Shown: piece after piece, positions 1-12,035 of the stretch | How positions within the stretch are numbered: the first letter of the stretch is position 1 | Layout of the letters: each line of letters begins with the position of its first letter | NCBI GenBank assembly: GCA_037951165.1 | Contig: JBBDHG010000135.1 | Span: forward strand, 2,219,001-2,283,000 | DNA length: 64,000 nucleotides | Source of the DNA: Lophius americanus | Taxonomy: Eukaryota; Chordata; Actinopteri; Lophiiformes; Lophiidae | Direction of reading: 5' to 3' | Notes under the pieces: generated by a model | The model's database searches: none | Told to the model about the DNA's origin: nothing | What the model saw: only the letters and a program-made list of their open reading frames with translations | Program-made: the position numbers and the translations under genes

Positions 1-756
1 CATGGGCTTAGTTTAAATTAAAAATTAGAAAGTTGAAACTAGATTTATTGTAATTACATTCACCCACTGTTCTCTTTGTTGTTGTTTCAGATCAGAACCC
101 CCCCCAACACACACACACTCAAACACTAACCCCACTTCCTCACCCTCCTGCCTCTGCAGTCTAACCCCTCTAAGACAAGGCTGTAAGAGAGCTGATCTCC
201 TTCGATTCCCCTAGACCGGGGGGAGGCAGACAGGAAAGGCAGGGGAAGAGAGAGGAAAAGAAAGGGACCGTGAGAGAGGGAAATGATGGATACACTCAGC
301 AGTCCTGGTCGTCTCACCAGGTGCCGGAGCCCTTATTTCCACTAGAACTTGAATTCTTCCCAGGGCTGAAGTGATATGAGGAACATGGGTTGGAAATGGA
401 GGGAGGAAAGGAGGGAGGGAGGGAAGGACAGAGGAAGGTGTAAAAAGAGGAGAGAACGAAACGGGCTCTGCATACAGAAAGATTTAGTTGAGAAAGAGAA
501 GCAGTCACAGAGCAAAAGAATTGGGGCAAAGGAAAGGATATAAAAGTCAAGGATTAGAAACAAAAAGACATTTGAAGAGCCTCTTTTGTGCTGTGCTGAT
601 TCAGTAATAGGGAATGTTCTCCTTTTGATAGACTTAACCTTTGGTTGTGACCAAGCTCGCTCTATGGCAACATTTAAAATTGTTTCAATATAAGAGAGGG
701 AGGTGGTTCCAATCAAGCTGTAATTAATCATAATTACAAGTCATTGACCACTCCAA
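1..756. other. Purine-rich non-coding DNA
   Basis: No gene is seen. Positions 98-120 hold a C run followed by a short CA repeat. From about 200 to 560 the plus strand is strongly purine-rich (GGGA and GAAA runs), which explains the long minus-strand open frames there: pyrimidine-rich complements contain few stop codons. No splice-bounded exon or protein motif was recognised. Confidence 0.6.
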
Positions 757-1174
757 CTATATATAATGCACTTAAGTACATTTTGTATTTGGCTGCACCC
801 AGACGGAGAAAGGGAGAGGGAAGAAGAGATAGGAGGAGACTTCTGCTTCTTAGCCGCAGCGTCTAATTGATTTGGTTGCTTAATCCCTCTTGGACTGAGT
901 TAAGAAGGGAGTGCAGCGTGATTGAGGCATTTGAATTCCCTCTGCAAGAAGCAGCGGCACCATGGAGGTCATTTAAATTGAATGTGGATCAGTCACTGCT
1001 CATGTTTACTCTGAGGATTTGGCTCCTGCTGACAGCCAGGACTCTCAGTCTGTTAGGACAGATCTTCTGCTGGGCCATCGATTCCAGTCTGTTTGTTTGT
1101 CTGCTGACACGTTGGCTCACTGAAAGCATTGCATCACACTGCGTTTCTGCAGCATGTTTGACTACACTGGCCTG
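757..1174 (+). promoter_or_regulatory. Weak candidate: TATA box, first exon and splice donor
   Basis: A TATA-like string (tatatataa, 758-766) is followed by a purine-rich stretch and then by about 300 bases that are less AT-rich than the flanks and free of stops in one plus frame. The stretch ends at a good donor-like sequence, gtaagtg at 1175. An ATG at 1001 opens a hydrophobic, signal-peptide-like start (MFTLRIWLLL), but that frame stops two bases before the donor. A non-coding first exon of a gene or lncRNA would fit. A chance arrangement is at least as likely, because nothing downstream was recognised as a partner exon. Confidence 0.15.
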
Positions 1175-2960
1175 AGTAAGTGTGGGAACACTTATTGTTA
1201 CTTCTTGAGCAGTCTTGGCTCAAATATCCATTAAATTTCCATTTTACACTCTTGTTTCTCCTCGCAGTATGTTACTCCCCTTACCACTTTCTCGCAAGGC
1301 TTTAGATTAGTTGAGCCGCTAACTTCTCCGGCTGTGAAAGAGAATATTCATGGCAGAACTGACTATGGGACTCTTGACATTATGAGGTTAAGCACAAAAG
1401 AACACATATTAAGGCTTAGCTCTGGACTAAATATGGAATGTGACCATGAAAGACATTTCTAATCTGCTCGGCCAAAATCACATTAACTCTCCTCATGTAC
1501 TTTCTCTACATTAATAGAGCCAAGTCTGGGAATATTTTTAATGGGAAACTTTCCCCCTTGCAGCAGGGTTGGTGAAGAGAGGGAGTGGTGGGAGAAAATA
1601 CAAAAAGAAACCTCAGCAACTAATTTAGGCTGATTTTGGAGGCGGGTGGTGATTTTCATTTGTTTGCAATTGAACATACATACATGCGAGGATACCTTCC
1701 TCTGTAGAGTTTCCTCCTAATACACAGCATAGATCTATCAGACTCACTTTCCGGTAACTCATGTTAAGGCAAAGAAAAACCTCCAGTCCCTTCCAAACAG
1801 GTCTCCGGGCAGAAACATAAGAAATGGCACCCTACTGAAATGTGGGGAGAGGCAGGGTGCCGCGACAAGACAAATGATTGGCTGTCAGGATACCTCTAAG
1901 ACTTGCTGTTGCACTTGCTGATGCACCACACGAATCACGCAGGCTCTCCCTTGGGTCCCCTGGGGGGATTGTGAGAGCTCAGTCTACAAAGCAAGGGAAG
2001 GAGTGAGGAGCGGGAAGGAGGAGCAGGTCATTAGGAGCTGCTTCATTGAAGAGGAGAGGGCAACGCATACAGCCTACTACTACAACCCTCTACAAGCCTT
2101 CTTAATTACAATGTATGAACTCTTTACCCTTAAGTCACATTTCCATAAGTGATGATTATCAGCTTTCACAGGAGATTGATCAAGATGCCCGCCATGGGTT
2201 TAGGCCAGCATGTTCACATAATTGCGGGAAATCTGGATCACGCAGAACACAGAATTGAAAGGGTAAGTATAGATGATATTTATTACAATCAATAAGGGGA
2301 ATTGGTTGAACCGGGAGTTTGGGTTGTATGGAGGGTGAGGAATGGGCAGGTAATATGATGGTGAGAAGTAAAACTTGGATTGGCGGGTGCACCGCAGGGA
2401 AGTAAAGTGCAAGGCATGAACTACCTGAACCTATGTACTGTACATGTAGAATCAACAATCCGGTAAGGTGGGGCACTAGAAAAGACAATAGGTGAGGAGA
2501 TGATGGGTTGATGCGAAGCAAAATAATTGCCATGCACGTTAACAAACAACCACACACTCACACTGAAAGACACGGGAAACACTTGGGGATAATGGAAAGA
2601 AACAAAGGAAAATATTATATATATATAATATAATAGAAGAAGATCCCAAGATCCTAGAAAGCCAACACTCTACAAATACCTTGACTTTTGAGATGGTTTG
2701 AGTTGACAAACGTGCCACGCCACCATCACCTCATGTTTCCTTGAAGTCTTGATTGACAATCCTGAAAATGGCTTGCTTAAGGCAGTCCTAACACAAACTT
2801 TAATTGATTGTGAAATAATTCACAGAATGAAAATATTCACAAATGATCTTTGTCCAGTTTTAAACATGCCACACACACAACAGGATTTCAAAAAGAATCT
2901 CCTGCCCGAGGGAATTATCAATGTGCAGCTTCAGAAAAGAAACTGTGTTTAGTCTAAATA
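1175..2960. other. Stretch with no recognised gene
   Basis: I see only unique-looking AT-rich DNA with a short TA-rich run near 2615-2635. A piece at 2172-2264 has an acceptor-like ttcacag and a donor-like gtaagta and is open in one frame, but its protein is not recognisable. The 125-codon minus-strand frame at 2180-2557 has the biased, low-information composition of a chance frame. Confidence 0.5.
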
Positions 2961-3432
2961 AAACTAGACTTATGTTGTTGTCCCCATCAGCAAGGTTATA
3001 TTCCAGCAAAGCCCTCAATCCCCTGCATTGCATTGCAATAAATCTGACCAACGGTGAGTAAGTTATGTGGGAAAAAAGTGTTTTTGTAAAAAAAAAAGAA
3101 GGAAAAAAAAAAAGAAGCTCCCCCTGGTGAGTCAAATATGAAATACAGCAGTAAAATATGAGATTTTCAAGATCAATCTCCTCAAGTCAACCAACAGTTG
3201 AGAATTTATGGCCCAAGAACTTCTGGAGATAAAGCACCTCTTATTCTTGGAAATATACAACTGACCAAAATCTTCAAAGTTCTTCCTAGCACTAAGTTCT
3301 ATGTGAGTAAAACATTTGAAAACGATCCATGAAATAGTTTTTGAGTTATCATGTTAACAAGAAAGATCTGCAGCAGCAGATTCGGCATCTATGACAATTC
3401 CAGAATTTAGCAGATCTTTCGGGGATATAATG
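2961..3432 (+). repeat. Repeat family R, copy 1
   Basis: A near full-length copy of the dispersed repeat R. I define its plus orientation as the strand reading from the terminus aactagacttatgttg to the other end, which reads cggggatataat. Landmarks in order are the left terminus, a caatcccctgcattg block, a first gctcccc-tggtgag module, an atggcccaagaac block, a second module ending in ggaaatatacaactgacc, and the conserved block ccatgaaatagtttttgag with its gttaac site. This copy lacks the atgcaccaaatttgg segment and carries two A-rich runs. It has no open frame of note, so R looks non-coding. Confidence 0.8.
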
Positions 3433-3599
3433 AAACATGCCTACAATGATCAATATTCTACCCTAAATTTGTCCAATGTCCAAAAACATTGGACCATATG
3501 GGTGGGGCATCATCAAATGGTCACCAGTCTTTCTCCGGGCTTACACACACAGTCCAACACTTTCACTTCTAAGTCACTTCTATCCAAGTATCTAGCTAT

Positions 3600-3860
3600 A
3601 AGCACTAAGCCATTTGGATTGCGCGGGGCTGAGGCCAGTCCCAGTTGATACCTGGCTCGAAGCGGGACACACCTGTCACCTGTTCATCACAGGGTGGTTA
3701 CAAAGAGACAAAAATCCATTCACACTAAAATTGACGCCCATATGGCATGATTGGGGACGGTGTCAGGCTGAAGCACCCAGAAGACACCCACAGAAATACA
3801 AGGAGAACATGCAAACTCCACACAGAAAGGCCCCTGGTCTGGAACCTTGAATCTAAAACC
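3600..3860 (-). repeat. Teleost-wide dispersed repeat, SINE-like, minus orientation
   Basis: Two blocks match a short repeat found across fish genomes: agaacatgcaaactccacac at 3805-3824, and tgttcatcacagggtgg near 3680, the complement of a gatgaactgg-type block. Order and orientation match the consensus as I remember it, read on the minus strand. A related piece in the other orientation lies at 37975-38125. The intervening sequence is decayed. The 78- and 85-codon frames over this interval are incidental. Confidence 0.6.
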
Positions 3861-5604
3861 TTCAGTATGTGAGGGACTGAGGCACATATGGGCAATCCCT
3901 ACAATTTATTTGTTCTGACAAGGCCTCTGAAGAGTGGAGAGAAAACCCAGAGTAAGACGTGGAAACATTCAACAACCGGTTTGAACCAGGGGCGTTTTGC
4001 TGCTTTGTGAATTAAATAAGGGAATACAGTTGGACTACTCAATTAGAATCCTAAAAAGCAATTCTTAGGATGTTTGAAAAAAAAAAAAAATTACTTCCTT
4101 TAAGAAGTTTATTTCAGTCTCAGTATTTCATTTTTATGATGACAGTTGCATGTAACTTCTTTTGTATACAGTTTGTCTTTTCTCCAGTGCTCCATTGATT
4201 TACGAGTCCTTTTGAAATCTGATGTAAAATAATGTATATATGGGACCTGCAGTGAAGTCACTTTATATTCTTCTGGTAGTGGCATTAAATTAAAATGAAA
4301 ATATGCACTGCGCTGTACTGGAGTGATACATATTCAAGATACTGATGTGGAAAATTGAGTTAAGAAGGATTTGTACTTTTGGATTTGACCCTACTGCAGA
4401 TCTTCATCATAACATAATATAATTCTGGTCACTACTGCATGCACAAACATTGAGGCAAACTGCTCGCTCCATATACAACAGAAAGAGTGGGTTTGCTGAT
4501 TGTGTTTGATGTTTGCAGTTAATTTACAGCATGCATGCATGATTAGTGGATATATAATTTTATTCATTTTGCAAAGAGAGCAATTTAATAATATGCCCAA
4601 TAGCACCATGCCAGCTTTATAAAACCAACTTTCAGTAAAAATAAATGGCACAAACTGTAGCTCTAAATGTGTAACTGTAGTGTTATAGGTAATGCTTTCA
4701 GAGGCAGATATTATGGCTCTGATAATAGCAGTTGGAGAAGCACCAGTGGACCTGCAGATTGTCTGTTTGAGCCATTGCAAAACAGAACAAAAGCAGATAA
4801 GACTATAATCTCAGTAATGGCAGAAATGGCTTTTCTGTCCCCATGGAAACAGATGAAGGTCAGTAAGCCATAATTGTCCTAGTGTGATCCCAGAAAGCAA
4901 AATGGCTGAGTAGTGGGAAATATATAACTCCTCCGGGAACCTTTATTCATTTTTTGACAGTATCTCCCAGTTTTCCCAGAGGGGTTGAATTGTACAGTTG
5001 ACAGGAGTGTTTTTCTTCTTTAAATCCATGCTCTCACATCCTCAGCCTCATTACAAATTCTCATTTTCACTGTATCATAAGAGCCAAATGGAAATTAACT
5101 GTGACAATGGGAAGGATTCTGCCAAATTCGGTGCCTGGACAGGTGTTTATGCTGTTTCCCCTCGAACACAAAGGCACGCTTCATCTAATTCTAAATAACT
5201 TTCAAAAGACAAATTGGACTGTCATTGTATGACATCAGGACAGATAATCAAACTATGTGGGATAGCTGATGCAATATATGTGTATGTATGTATATACAGT
5301 ATGTGTGTATGTATAAAGTTGCCTCTTTGAGTCATTCACATAAACTGTCTCAGTGTGATGGTGAGCTTTGAAACCCAAATGAATCTACTGAACTATAATT
5401 AATGGTTAACTTCGTTGGATTTTTCTGTCAAGCACATTTTCAAGATTATTAGATATAGATTGTATGAATTAAAATAAATGGGAAGGATACCCAAAGACAT
5501 AAGTATATAGGGAAAACATGTTATAAAAAAAACAGAGAAGAGAGGAAAAATAATGTAAGAGTAGGCAAATGTTACGATTTACCGAAATATAACATCCAAA
5601 TGCC
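3861..5604. other. Stretch with no recognised gene
   Basis: Contents are an A run at 4076-4090, a mixed TG/TA simple repeat around 5273-5312, and otherwise unremarkable AT-rich DNA. The 129-codon minus frame at 4391-4780 shows no motif or family resemblance and no splice-site context, so I treat it as chance. Confidence 0.5.
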
Positions 5605-5700
5605 CTACATCTACATCTAAATCTACATCTACATCTACATCTAAATCTACATCTACATCTACATCTACATCTAAATCTACAACTACATCTACATCTACAT
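5605..5700. repeat. Hexamer minisatellite (CTACAT)n with spaced CTAAAT variants
   Basis: Sixteen perfect 6-bp units in register, mostly ctacat. The variant ctaaat occurs at units 3, 7 and 12, and ctacaa at unit 13. The variants break the array into sub-blocks of 2, 3, 4 and 3 standard units, as expected if larger multi-unit blocks were duplicated. A tcagt/ctcagttct-rich stretch (5713-5750) follows. Confidence 0.95.
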
Positions 5701-5869
5701 CGTCTATCTTTCTCAGTTCTCAGTTCTCAGTTCTCAATATCTCAGTTAGACTCTACAAGCAGCACTGCTAGTAGACACACACCAACACACTCACATGCCT
5801 CACTTGCCCTTTACACTATCGGACAGTGTAATATTCAACATGTCTACAATTCACATTGCACATTTAATT

Positions 5870-6228
5870 CACTGAAATATATATATATTTCAGATATATT
5901 GTTATTTTATATTGTTTATTGTAATATTGTATAGTGCAAGTATTATATTTCTATTATAGTGCAATATTTCCAGTTGTTATATTGTATTATAGTATGTTCT
6001 TTTAGTATTGTATAATATGTTTAGTATATTGTAATATTCCTAGTATATTTCCTGTATAGTGTAATATTTATATTATAGTGAAATATTCTAGTACAGTGTA
6101 ATATTTATATTTGTATCTTTATTTTATTCTGTTATATTGCTGTGTGTGCGCTCTTTGCTGCTGTAACACTGCAATTTCCTCCGTTTTGGGACTAATAAAG
6201 TTTATCTTATCTTATCTTATCTTATCTT
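5870..6228 (+). mobile_element. 3' end of a 5'-truncated LINE with TTATC tail
   Basis: An AT-rich stretch with repeated tagtgcaatattt-like phrases leads into gctgctgtaacactgcaat and gggactaataaag, followed by tandem ttatc units (6202-6228). This is the usual form of a non-LTR retrotransposon 3' UTR in fish: a short conserved 3' end, an aataaa-like signal and a microsatellite tail. No reverse-transcriptase coding sequence is left upstream. Orientation is plus. I do not name the clade from this short 3' end. Confidence 0.65.
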
Positions 6229-7286
6229 TCCTCTAAAATGGGTACACTTTTTTAATAAAATAAGGTTGATGTAAAATATAAAATATATGCAGATCTTGCC
6301 TTTTTTTACATTTCTGGTCATTTGTTACACACATTGTGAGGGGCTTTGTTTCAATTTGGGATCTGGGGCTGTATTCACAAACTAACAGAGAGGACGGAGT
6401 GGGATACAAAGGCTTCTGCTAATCTACATTTTCAATGTAGAAACCAAATCAGAGTGTAGAGTCAACCTACCAGCTTTGTAGAAGATGAATTATTAAAGTT
6501 TTTGGAATAATATGGGCTATGGAGAGCAGCATCAAATAGTCCAAATCACCAAAAATTGTCACAAATTCTCCGACGTATAAAATGATTAACCTACCGAGTG
6601 AAGTTCAAATGTGAGGAACAGACTCACATTTAAAGTGACAAACACAGAAGGTATTCCTCAATTTTCCATGATGATGTATCCTGTGCAGGTTCACGAGTAG
6701 CTGGTGCCTTTCCCAGAGGAAATTTTGGCAAGTACGCCCGAGACATGTCACCAGTCTATGTTGTGCCCTTAAACAGGGAATTGTATTGAGAAGAATGTGA
6801 GACAAGGACACAAATTACTCTTAAATTATCCAATTTTTTAATCATTCAATTATTTAAATCACAACATGAAATATGAAAATATACTTTTAAACTCTTTTAA
6901 ATAAAGCTGCTATGAACTGGTCTACTACGGAAACTCTGTAAACACTTGACTAGCTTACCAAAACAAATATATAAATTTATCACCGTAATTATCTTGAATA
7001 CCAACGTCAAATGTTAGCTGTCGGCCATTTGCACTTTGGTAGCTAGCTTAGACAATGACGGAGTTAGCAAAAAACTTTCAACATTATGCCAGCAACATAT
7101 GGCTCTACCTTTTACACAAAATACAAGTAGGATGCCATGCTGACTGCTGTTTCAACAAATCATATGTACATCAAATGAAGATAAAAAAACTAAATACTTA
7201 AATGTAATACTTTTGACCAAAGATGAATTAAAATTCTTTATGAGTCACAATCCACTGGCGAAGAAAGAGATGAACTAAGCAGAAGT
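6229..7286. other. Stretch with no recognised gene
   Basis: AT-rich unique-looking DNA. No motif, RNA gene or repeat family was recognised. The 68-codon minus frame at 6605-6811 has no support. Confidence 0.5.
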
Positions 7287-7382
7287 ACCCAACGCGAGGA
7301 CCCAACGCGATGACCCAACGCGAGGACCCAACGCGAGGACCCAACGCGAGGACCCAACGCGAGGACCCAACGCGACCCAACG
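7287..7382. repeat. CpG-rich 13-bp minisatellite
   Basis: Six consecutive 13-bp units (acccaacgcgagg; unit 2 reads gatg instead of gagg), then a 10-bp and an 8-bp partial unit, all in register. Each unit carries two CpGs, in sharp contrast to the CpG-poor, AT-rich flanks. Read on the minus strand the array encodes a repetitive WVLALG-type peptide inside an 89-codon open frame. That is a by-product of a period not divisible by three and should not be taken as a protein. Confidence 0.95.
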
Positions 7383-7392
7383 TTGGGTCGCG
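7371..7392. repeat. Perfect 22-bp palindrome at the minisatellite end
   Basis: The last partial units (cgcgacccaacg) are followed directly by their own complement (ttgggtcgcg), giving a perfect 22-bp palindrome with no spacer. The array therefore ends in an inverted half-unit. Such a structure can extrude as a cruciform and may reflect template switching at the array edge. Confidence 0.95.
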
Positions 7393-9604
7393 AATAGGTA
7401 GAAAAAGTTTTTTTTAAATATATTAGATTTGTTTGAAAAACATTTTTGTTGCTGCCAGCATGTTCAATAAACTTTGTGAGGTCTTTCCATGGTCTTGTCA
7501 TTTGCAAGAAATCTCAAAAACTTTATTGATCAAATATCATGCAACATCACCACAACAAAAACCCTTCTTTAAGAAAAAATATGTTTAAACCAAGAAAAGG
7601 GTGTAACATCCCCAGTCAATAAGCAGTGGTGTGCAGCCTGGCACTTTACATATGTGTCAGGTATCTTTTTAAGCCATACAACAAAACATTTGCCTTTCTT
7701 GCTGCATAGTGACTGATCTCATCCTTGTACAGTTTCCCCAATTTGGAGGGGAATTGCTATTCTTTTTTCAACTGCTAATGCTGCTTTTTTCATTTTTCGA
7801 TTGTGAGCTGCACACACATTATGTCATCGACATGTTACAACCCACTCAAGTTTTTTCACATCACGTTTATACAGATGTTCGATTCATCTCTGTTACTACC
7901 ATTGCATTTAGGTAGATTGGCAGGGCAGAATAAAGAATAAAATAAAACAGCCTAGCATTGTATAGGCTTGGGCTTTAGCTACCGTTGGGGCTATGAGTTG
8001 AGTTGAGATATATTCTGTGGGCTTGATTTCTCCTTGAACCACATTTCTTTATGCAGACTTGAATGGACTGAGCAGGTTGAAGATGTTAATGAATTCTCTA
8101 CTCCCCAAAAACCTGAAACTATGTCCCAGCTTGAAGAGAATGAAGTGAAAAGGTTCCAATTTTTTTTGTCAGCGCTTCTAAGAGCTCTGTGTTTTGAAGG
8201 AACAGGCATGGAGAACCTCCTTGAAAAGGGTGTAGCTACAAACCAGTTTCAGAAATATTTCTCATGTATCAATCGTACGATCTGTTACAACAGCGCTTCT
8301 ATGAGACTGGGGCCAAGCAAGGATAGGGGGATATTGTAGCTGCAGATAAGGTGGGATAGTTCTTCAGCCACAGCGTCAATGAGTCACACATACTCTGGAG
8401 ATTCACCCTGCAAATTCAGCCATTGTTTAAGGAAGAGTCAGTGCATTCCCGTGGTGAAGAGATTGGTGGTACTCCTCCTCCAGTGATCAAGAGCAGGGTT
8501 TGTTAAACCAAGGATGCCAGCAGCAGCCTGAAATTAAGGAGTAGAGAGACTTAGAATTTAAAAAGGGCATAAAAAACGATAAATCAAAAGCATTTAAAAA
8601 TTGTATTAACACTGCAATGATCAGGCAAAAAGCCGCTTCACAGCATCTCACACTTTTACTCAGCACTGCCGTGAATCGGAGGGGAATGTTGTTAAAATAA
8701 AGAATTGAAGGATCTAATTATGTCTTTCAGCCTTGGCTACCTCTGTACTTCAATCAGAGAGCAGGCATGAAGGGACAGGACATGGGCGGGATGGGGAGAC
8801 ATACAAAGATATGGTAACATGGACAGTTTGTGAAAGAGAAATTAAAAGAAGGAGAAGATGAAAGAACGTTCTTGTGGCAGGGAGAGAGCATCGCTCATCT
8901 TATTATTTGACCCGGATTTAATAAGCGAGAGATGCTGCTTATCTTGATTCACTGCAGTTTATCCTTCAGCTTCCATTGTTAACTCAGACCTGCCAGCACC
9001 TCAATTACTGCTTTTAATTTGTCTGTCCCCACTTCAGTCCGGATTTTTTTATTCACAGTAGAGATTTCATTTAGCATGACTTTCAGTTTTAATTGGTTAA
9101 ACATTGAAAGTCATATTTTACAACTATGTATTATATCTCTGTCACTTATTACAGACCAGACACGAAGAGATGAAGACTATCTACACAGTTGTTCCGATCA
9201 GAGTTAATGCAATTAAGGCACAGCTGTCAAACAGGTAAATAGAGAGGAACAAAAATAAAATTGTTTCTGTCTCCTAACTTTCTCCATCTTACTCCTACAA
9301 GTTCACCAAACTCATTATTCTCCACTCTTCAACCCCAAACAAAACAAACAAATGCACCTCACATGATTACAGACACAAAAGCATGAAAGATAACCATATG
9401 TTCTGACAGAATAAAGGGAGAAAACCTTGTTGACACCAAGTATCACAGTCAAACATGCAAAAAAAGTGAAAAATTTCCTGAGTCAAAATAGGGAAGCCAA
9501 TTTCTGCTATACTCTGTGATGACATTGTAAAACAGTGCCAATGCTCCACCTAGAGATTAAAATATAAACTATGAGAGTAAATATGAGAGTTAGATGTCCT
9601 TGAT
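7393..9604. other. Stretch with no recognised gene
   Basis: No feature recognised. The 101-codon plus frame at 8034-8339 overlaps a 72-codon minus frame, and neither resembles a known family. Confidence 0.5.
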
Positions 9605-9795
9605 TTGATTCATATGCATCAATTTTGGATTGAGCTGGACTAAAGGTTAAAAAACGACCTTTCAATCAATCAAGTTATTCCTTGTACTACAGTCTATGAA
9701 CGTTTTAGAATAATCCATGAAATAGTTATAGGATTATGATGTTAACGTGAAGGACCTGCGGACCTGCGGATTGGCCACAGCGCCGGATGCTGCTT
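9605..9795 (+). repeat. Repeat family R, copy 2 (right half)
   Basis: Starts at the internal gattcatatgcatcaa block, skips the second module, and continues through a reduced ttccttgtactacagtctatg segment into atccatgaaatag and gttaac. A ggacctgcgg unit is duplicated in tandem near its end (9761-9777). The copy is internally deleted and clearly old. Confidence 0.7.
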
Positions 9796-11134
9796 TTTTT
9801 TTCTTTGATAGTTGGAGTAGGACTATAATCTTAAATCATCTGTTCTTGACATGATGATCGCTGCTGCATGGGTTGACTGCTTAATCCAAGCAAGGATTTA
9901 TTGCTTGTCATTTAATAACGAAGCCCTGCTTTTACAAAATATGGAAGAATAATTAACGACCACTTTATTGTTCCAGTTAAAGTCTGGGTTAAGAGTGCAT
10001 GTATGTGCTGAAAATTAATGGTTTCAAATGAGACTTTGTCCCGAAGCACATTGGTCTGGGTACTTTCCCTTTTCTCCACTTCAGTCCCCTAATTGAAAAA
10101 AAATATGTTCAAGCTGGATGAAACATCCAATGCAAATGACAGCAGATGAGGCGCAAAGGAGACATGAGTAATCAGAGTGGAGAAATGTCACTTTGGCTCC
10201 TGACACCTTTCTCATTGATTTCATAGAGACATAATTAAAAGCGACAGCTGTACAATCAATAACAATCCCCCGCTCACCCATGGGCAGGGCTGAAGACCAC
10301 CCTTTCAGATTTGTGTCTCTGTCTCTCTCACATACACTTCTTGGCGTTGTATTGAGGAGCAAGTAATAATTCGTTGACTAGTGATTCAGAGCGTGACAAA
10401 GGATGTCATGCAACAGCAGCAGATGTTATGTAAGAGAGTCATCCGTGCCCAACTTGCTGTCTTATCTCTCTTCACAATTATTGGCTCTTACCTCACACAG
10501 TGGGAGTGAGGACTATGTGAAAAAGCCAGAAAACACCCATGAAGGACTAATGTTGGATCTAAAAGCCTCCCACGTGCTCTCATCTCTTCATGATTTCATA
10601 TGACATCAGGATTTATACCAGCACCTCAGCCCATTGGTTGACTCATTAAAAATGTGGGAGAAGAGGTATAGGGTTAAAGGGCAGGACATCAGACATGGTG
10701 CAAATGTATAATGAGGAGACTGCAACATGGCCAAGTTATGCCTTTGGGAGGTTTTGTCACAGAAATGTTACTTCTGTTATTTCTTATTTTTGCCAAAAGA
10801 AGTTCAGGAAATGACCAGAGATCAGATTGGACAAATGTTTAAAAACTTTGATAACATGGAACTAAATAGTCCCTAATTATAGATTAACATGAGAGAAGGA
10901 GGCAGTCCTAGCTCTTGCTCCCAAAAAAAACAAAAACAAAAACATGTCATGAATTTTACTTGTCAAGTTCCACTCAAGTCACCACTTTTTTTTTTCTTTT
11001 TTTTTTGTACCAAAAGAAAATCACAAAAGTAAAATGAGTGGAGAGAAGAAGACATGGAAGTTGAAAAAAATGTGTTTTTGGATAAACAAGAATAATAAAA
11101 TTATTGTTTGACTTTTGAATTTTTGAATCTGGGA
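9796..11134. other. Stretch with no recognised gene
   Basis: Contains a cccaaaaaaaacaaaaac run (10920-10942) and a T run (10986-11008). The 93-codon minus frame at 10081-10362 and the 66-codon plus frame at 10403-10603 show nothing recognisable. Confidence 0.5.
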
Positions 11135-11316
11135 TATGAACAAGATATATTTCCTCAATTCATATGCACCAAATTTGAAATAAAAAGTATTAAATTTGAA
11201 AAGTATCCATGAAATAGTTTTTGAGTTACCACGCTAGCATAGATCTGCGGTTGCCGACGCGATGGTGGCACCGAGGATGATTCCATATCCCCAACTTTTC
11301 AGGGACATAATAATCA
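11135..11316 (+). repeat. Repeat family R, copy 3 (internally deleted)
   Basis: caagatatatttcctcaatt and catatgcaccaaatttg are joined directly to aagtatccatgaaatag, ttttgagttacc and a right-end sequence, ccatatccccaacttttc, then agggacataat. The second module is missing. It preserves the right terminus well, and together with copies 1 and 7b it defines that end. Confidence 0.75.
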
Positions 11317-11896
11317 CAACGCAGAGTATAAGAGCTGCTGGCTCAAAGAAAGAGAGAAGGACTGTGGGGGGTACCTAAGGGCTTACCATGTGCAAATGTC
11401 ACTAATCTGTGGTTAGGTAGGACGACTGAGCCAAATATGAGTCACGCCACTACTTTGTATAGACCAGAATGGAATCTTTGCAACAGATGGAGACATCATA
11501 ATTCCTAATAATAAAATATCAGAAATGACTGAACAGGAGCTTAGATGCCCCCAAGCATAAAGTCACAAAGATAAAAACTCATTGGATAGCAGCTTTGATA
11601 ATTCAGCATATTTAAAGAGCAGACCTGTCAGAGATATTTGCAGGAAGTCTAAAAATAGGCAAAACATTTTTTTTAATCATTATTCAGAATCATAATCAAG
11701 GTAAAACTTTGAAATAATTGTGATTATGGTTTGACGTAGTAATCAGTCACATTTATTTCAAGATGTTAGATATCTTCTTCTTTTATCAGCGCGTCGACTC
11801 TATTACCTGTCAATTATTTCTTAATGTGAAAACATTTTATTATTACACTTAACCCACAGACATGCTGGGTTAGGGTCAAAGACACACACAGTGGGC

Positions 11897-12035
11897 TTCT
11901 CAATCTTAATCTTTTTAATCATCTGCCCGATTAAGTCCAAATTTGATGCATATAAATCGACTCAAAGAGATCTATAATGTATATGTCATATTGTATTCTA
12001 ATAAATCATATTTTATTCACTTTGTTGAGGCAACA
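11897..12035 (-). repeat. Repeat family R, short minus-oriented piece
   Basis: The plus strand reads gattaagtccaaatttgatg, then gcatataaatcgactca, gagatctataatgtatat and catattttattcactttg. This is the reverse of the R core (accaaatttgg, gatctccttgag, aaaatatgatat). Neither terminus is present. Confidence 0.7.

Noticed and set aside
342..731. 129-codon minus-strand open frame
   Set aside because: It lies in a purine-rich tract whose complement is stop-poor. No motif, and a parallel frame overlaps it.
4391..4780. 129-codon minus-strand frame
   Set aside because: No recognisable family, no conserved motif and no splice context.
7238..7507. 89-codon minus frame with repeated WVLALG peptide
   Set aside because: The peptide repeat is the 13-bp minisatellite read through; the flanks are not protein-like.
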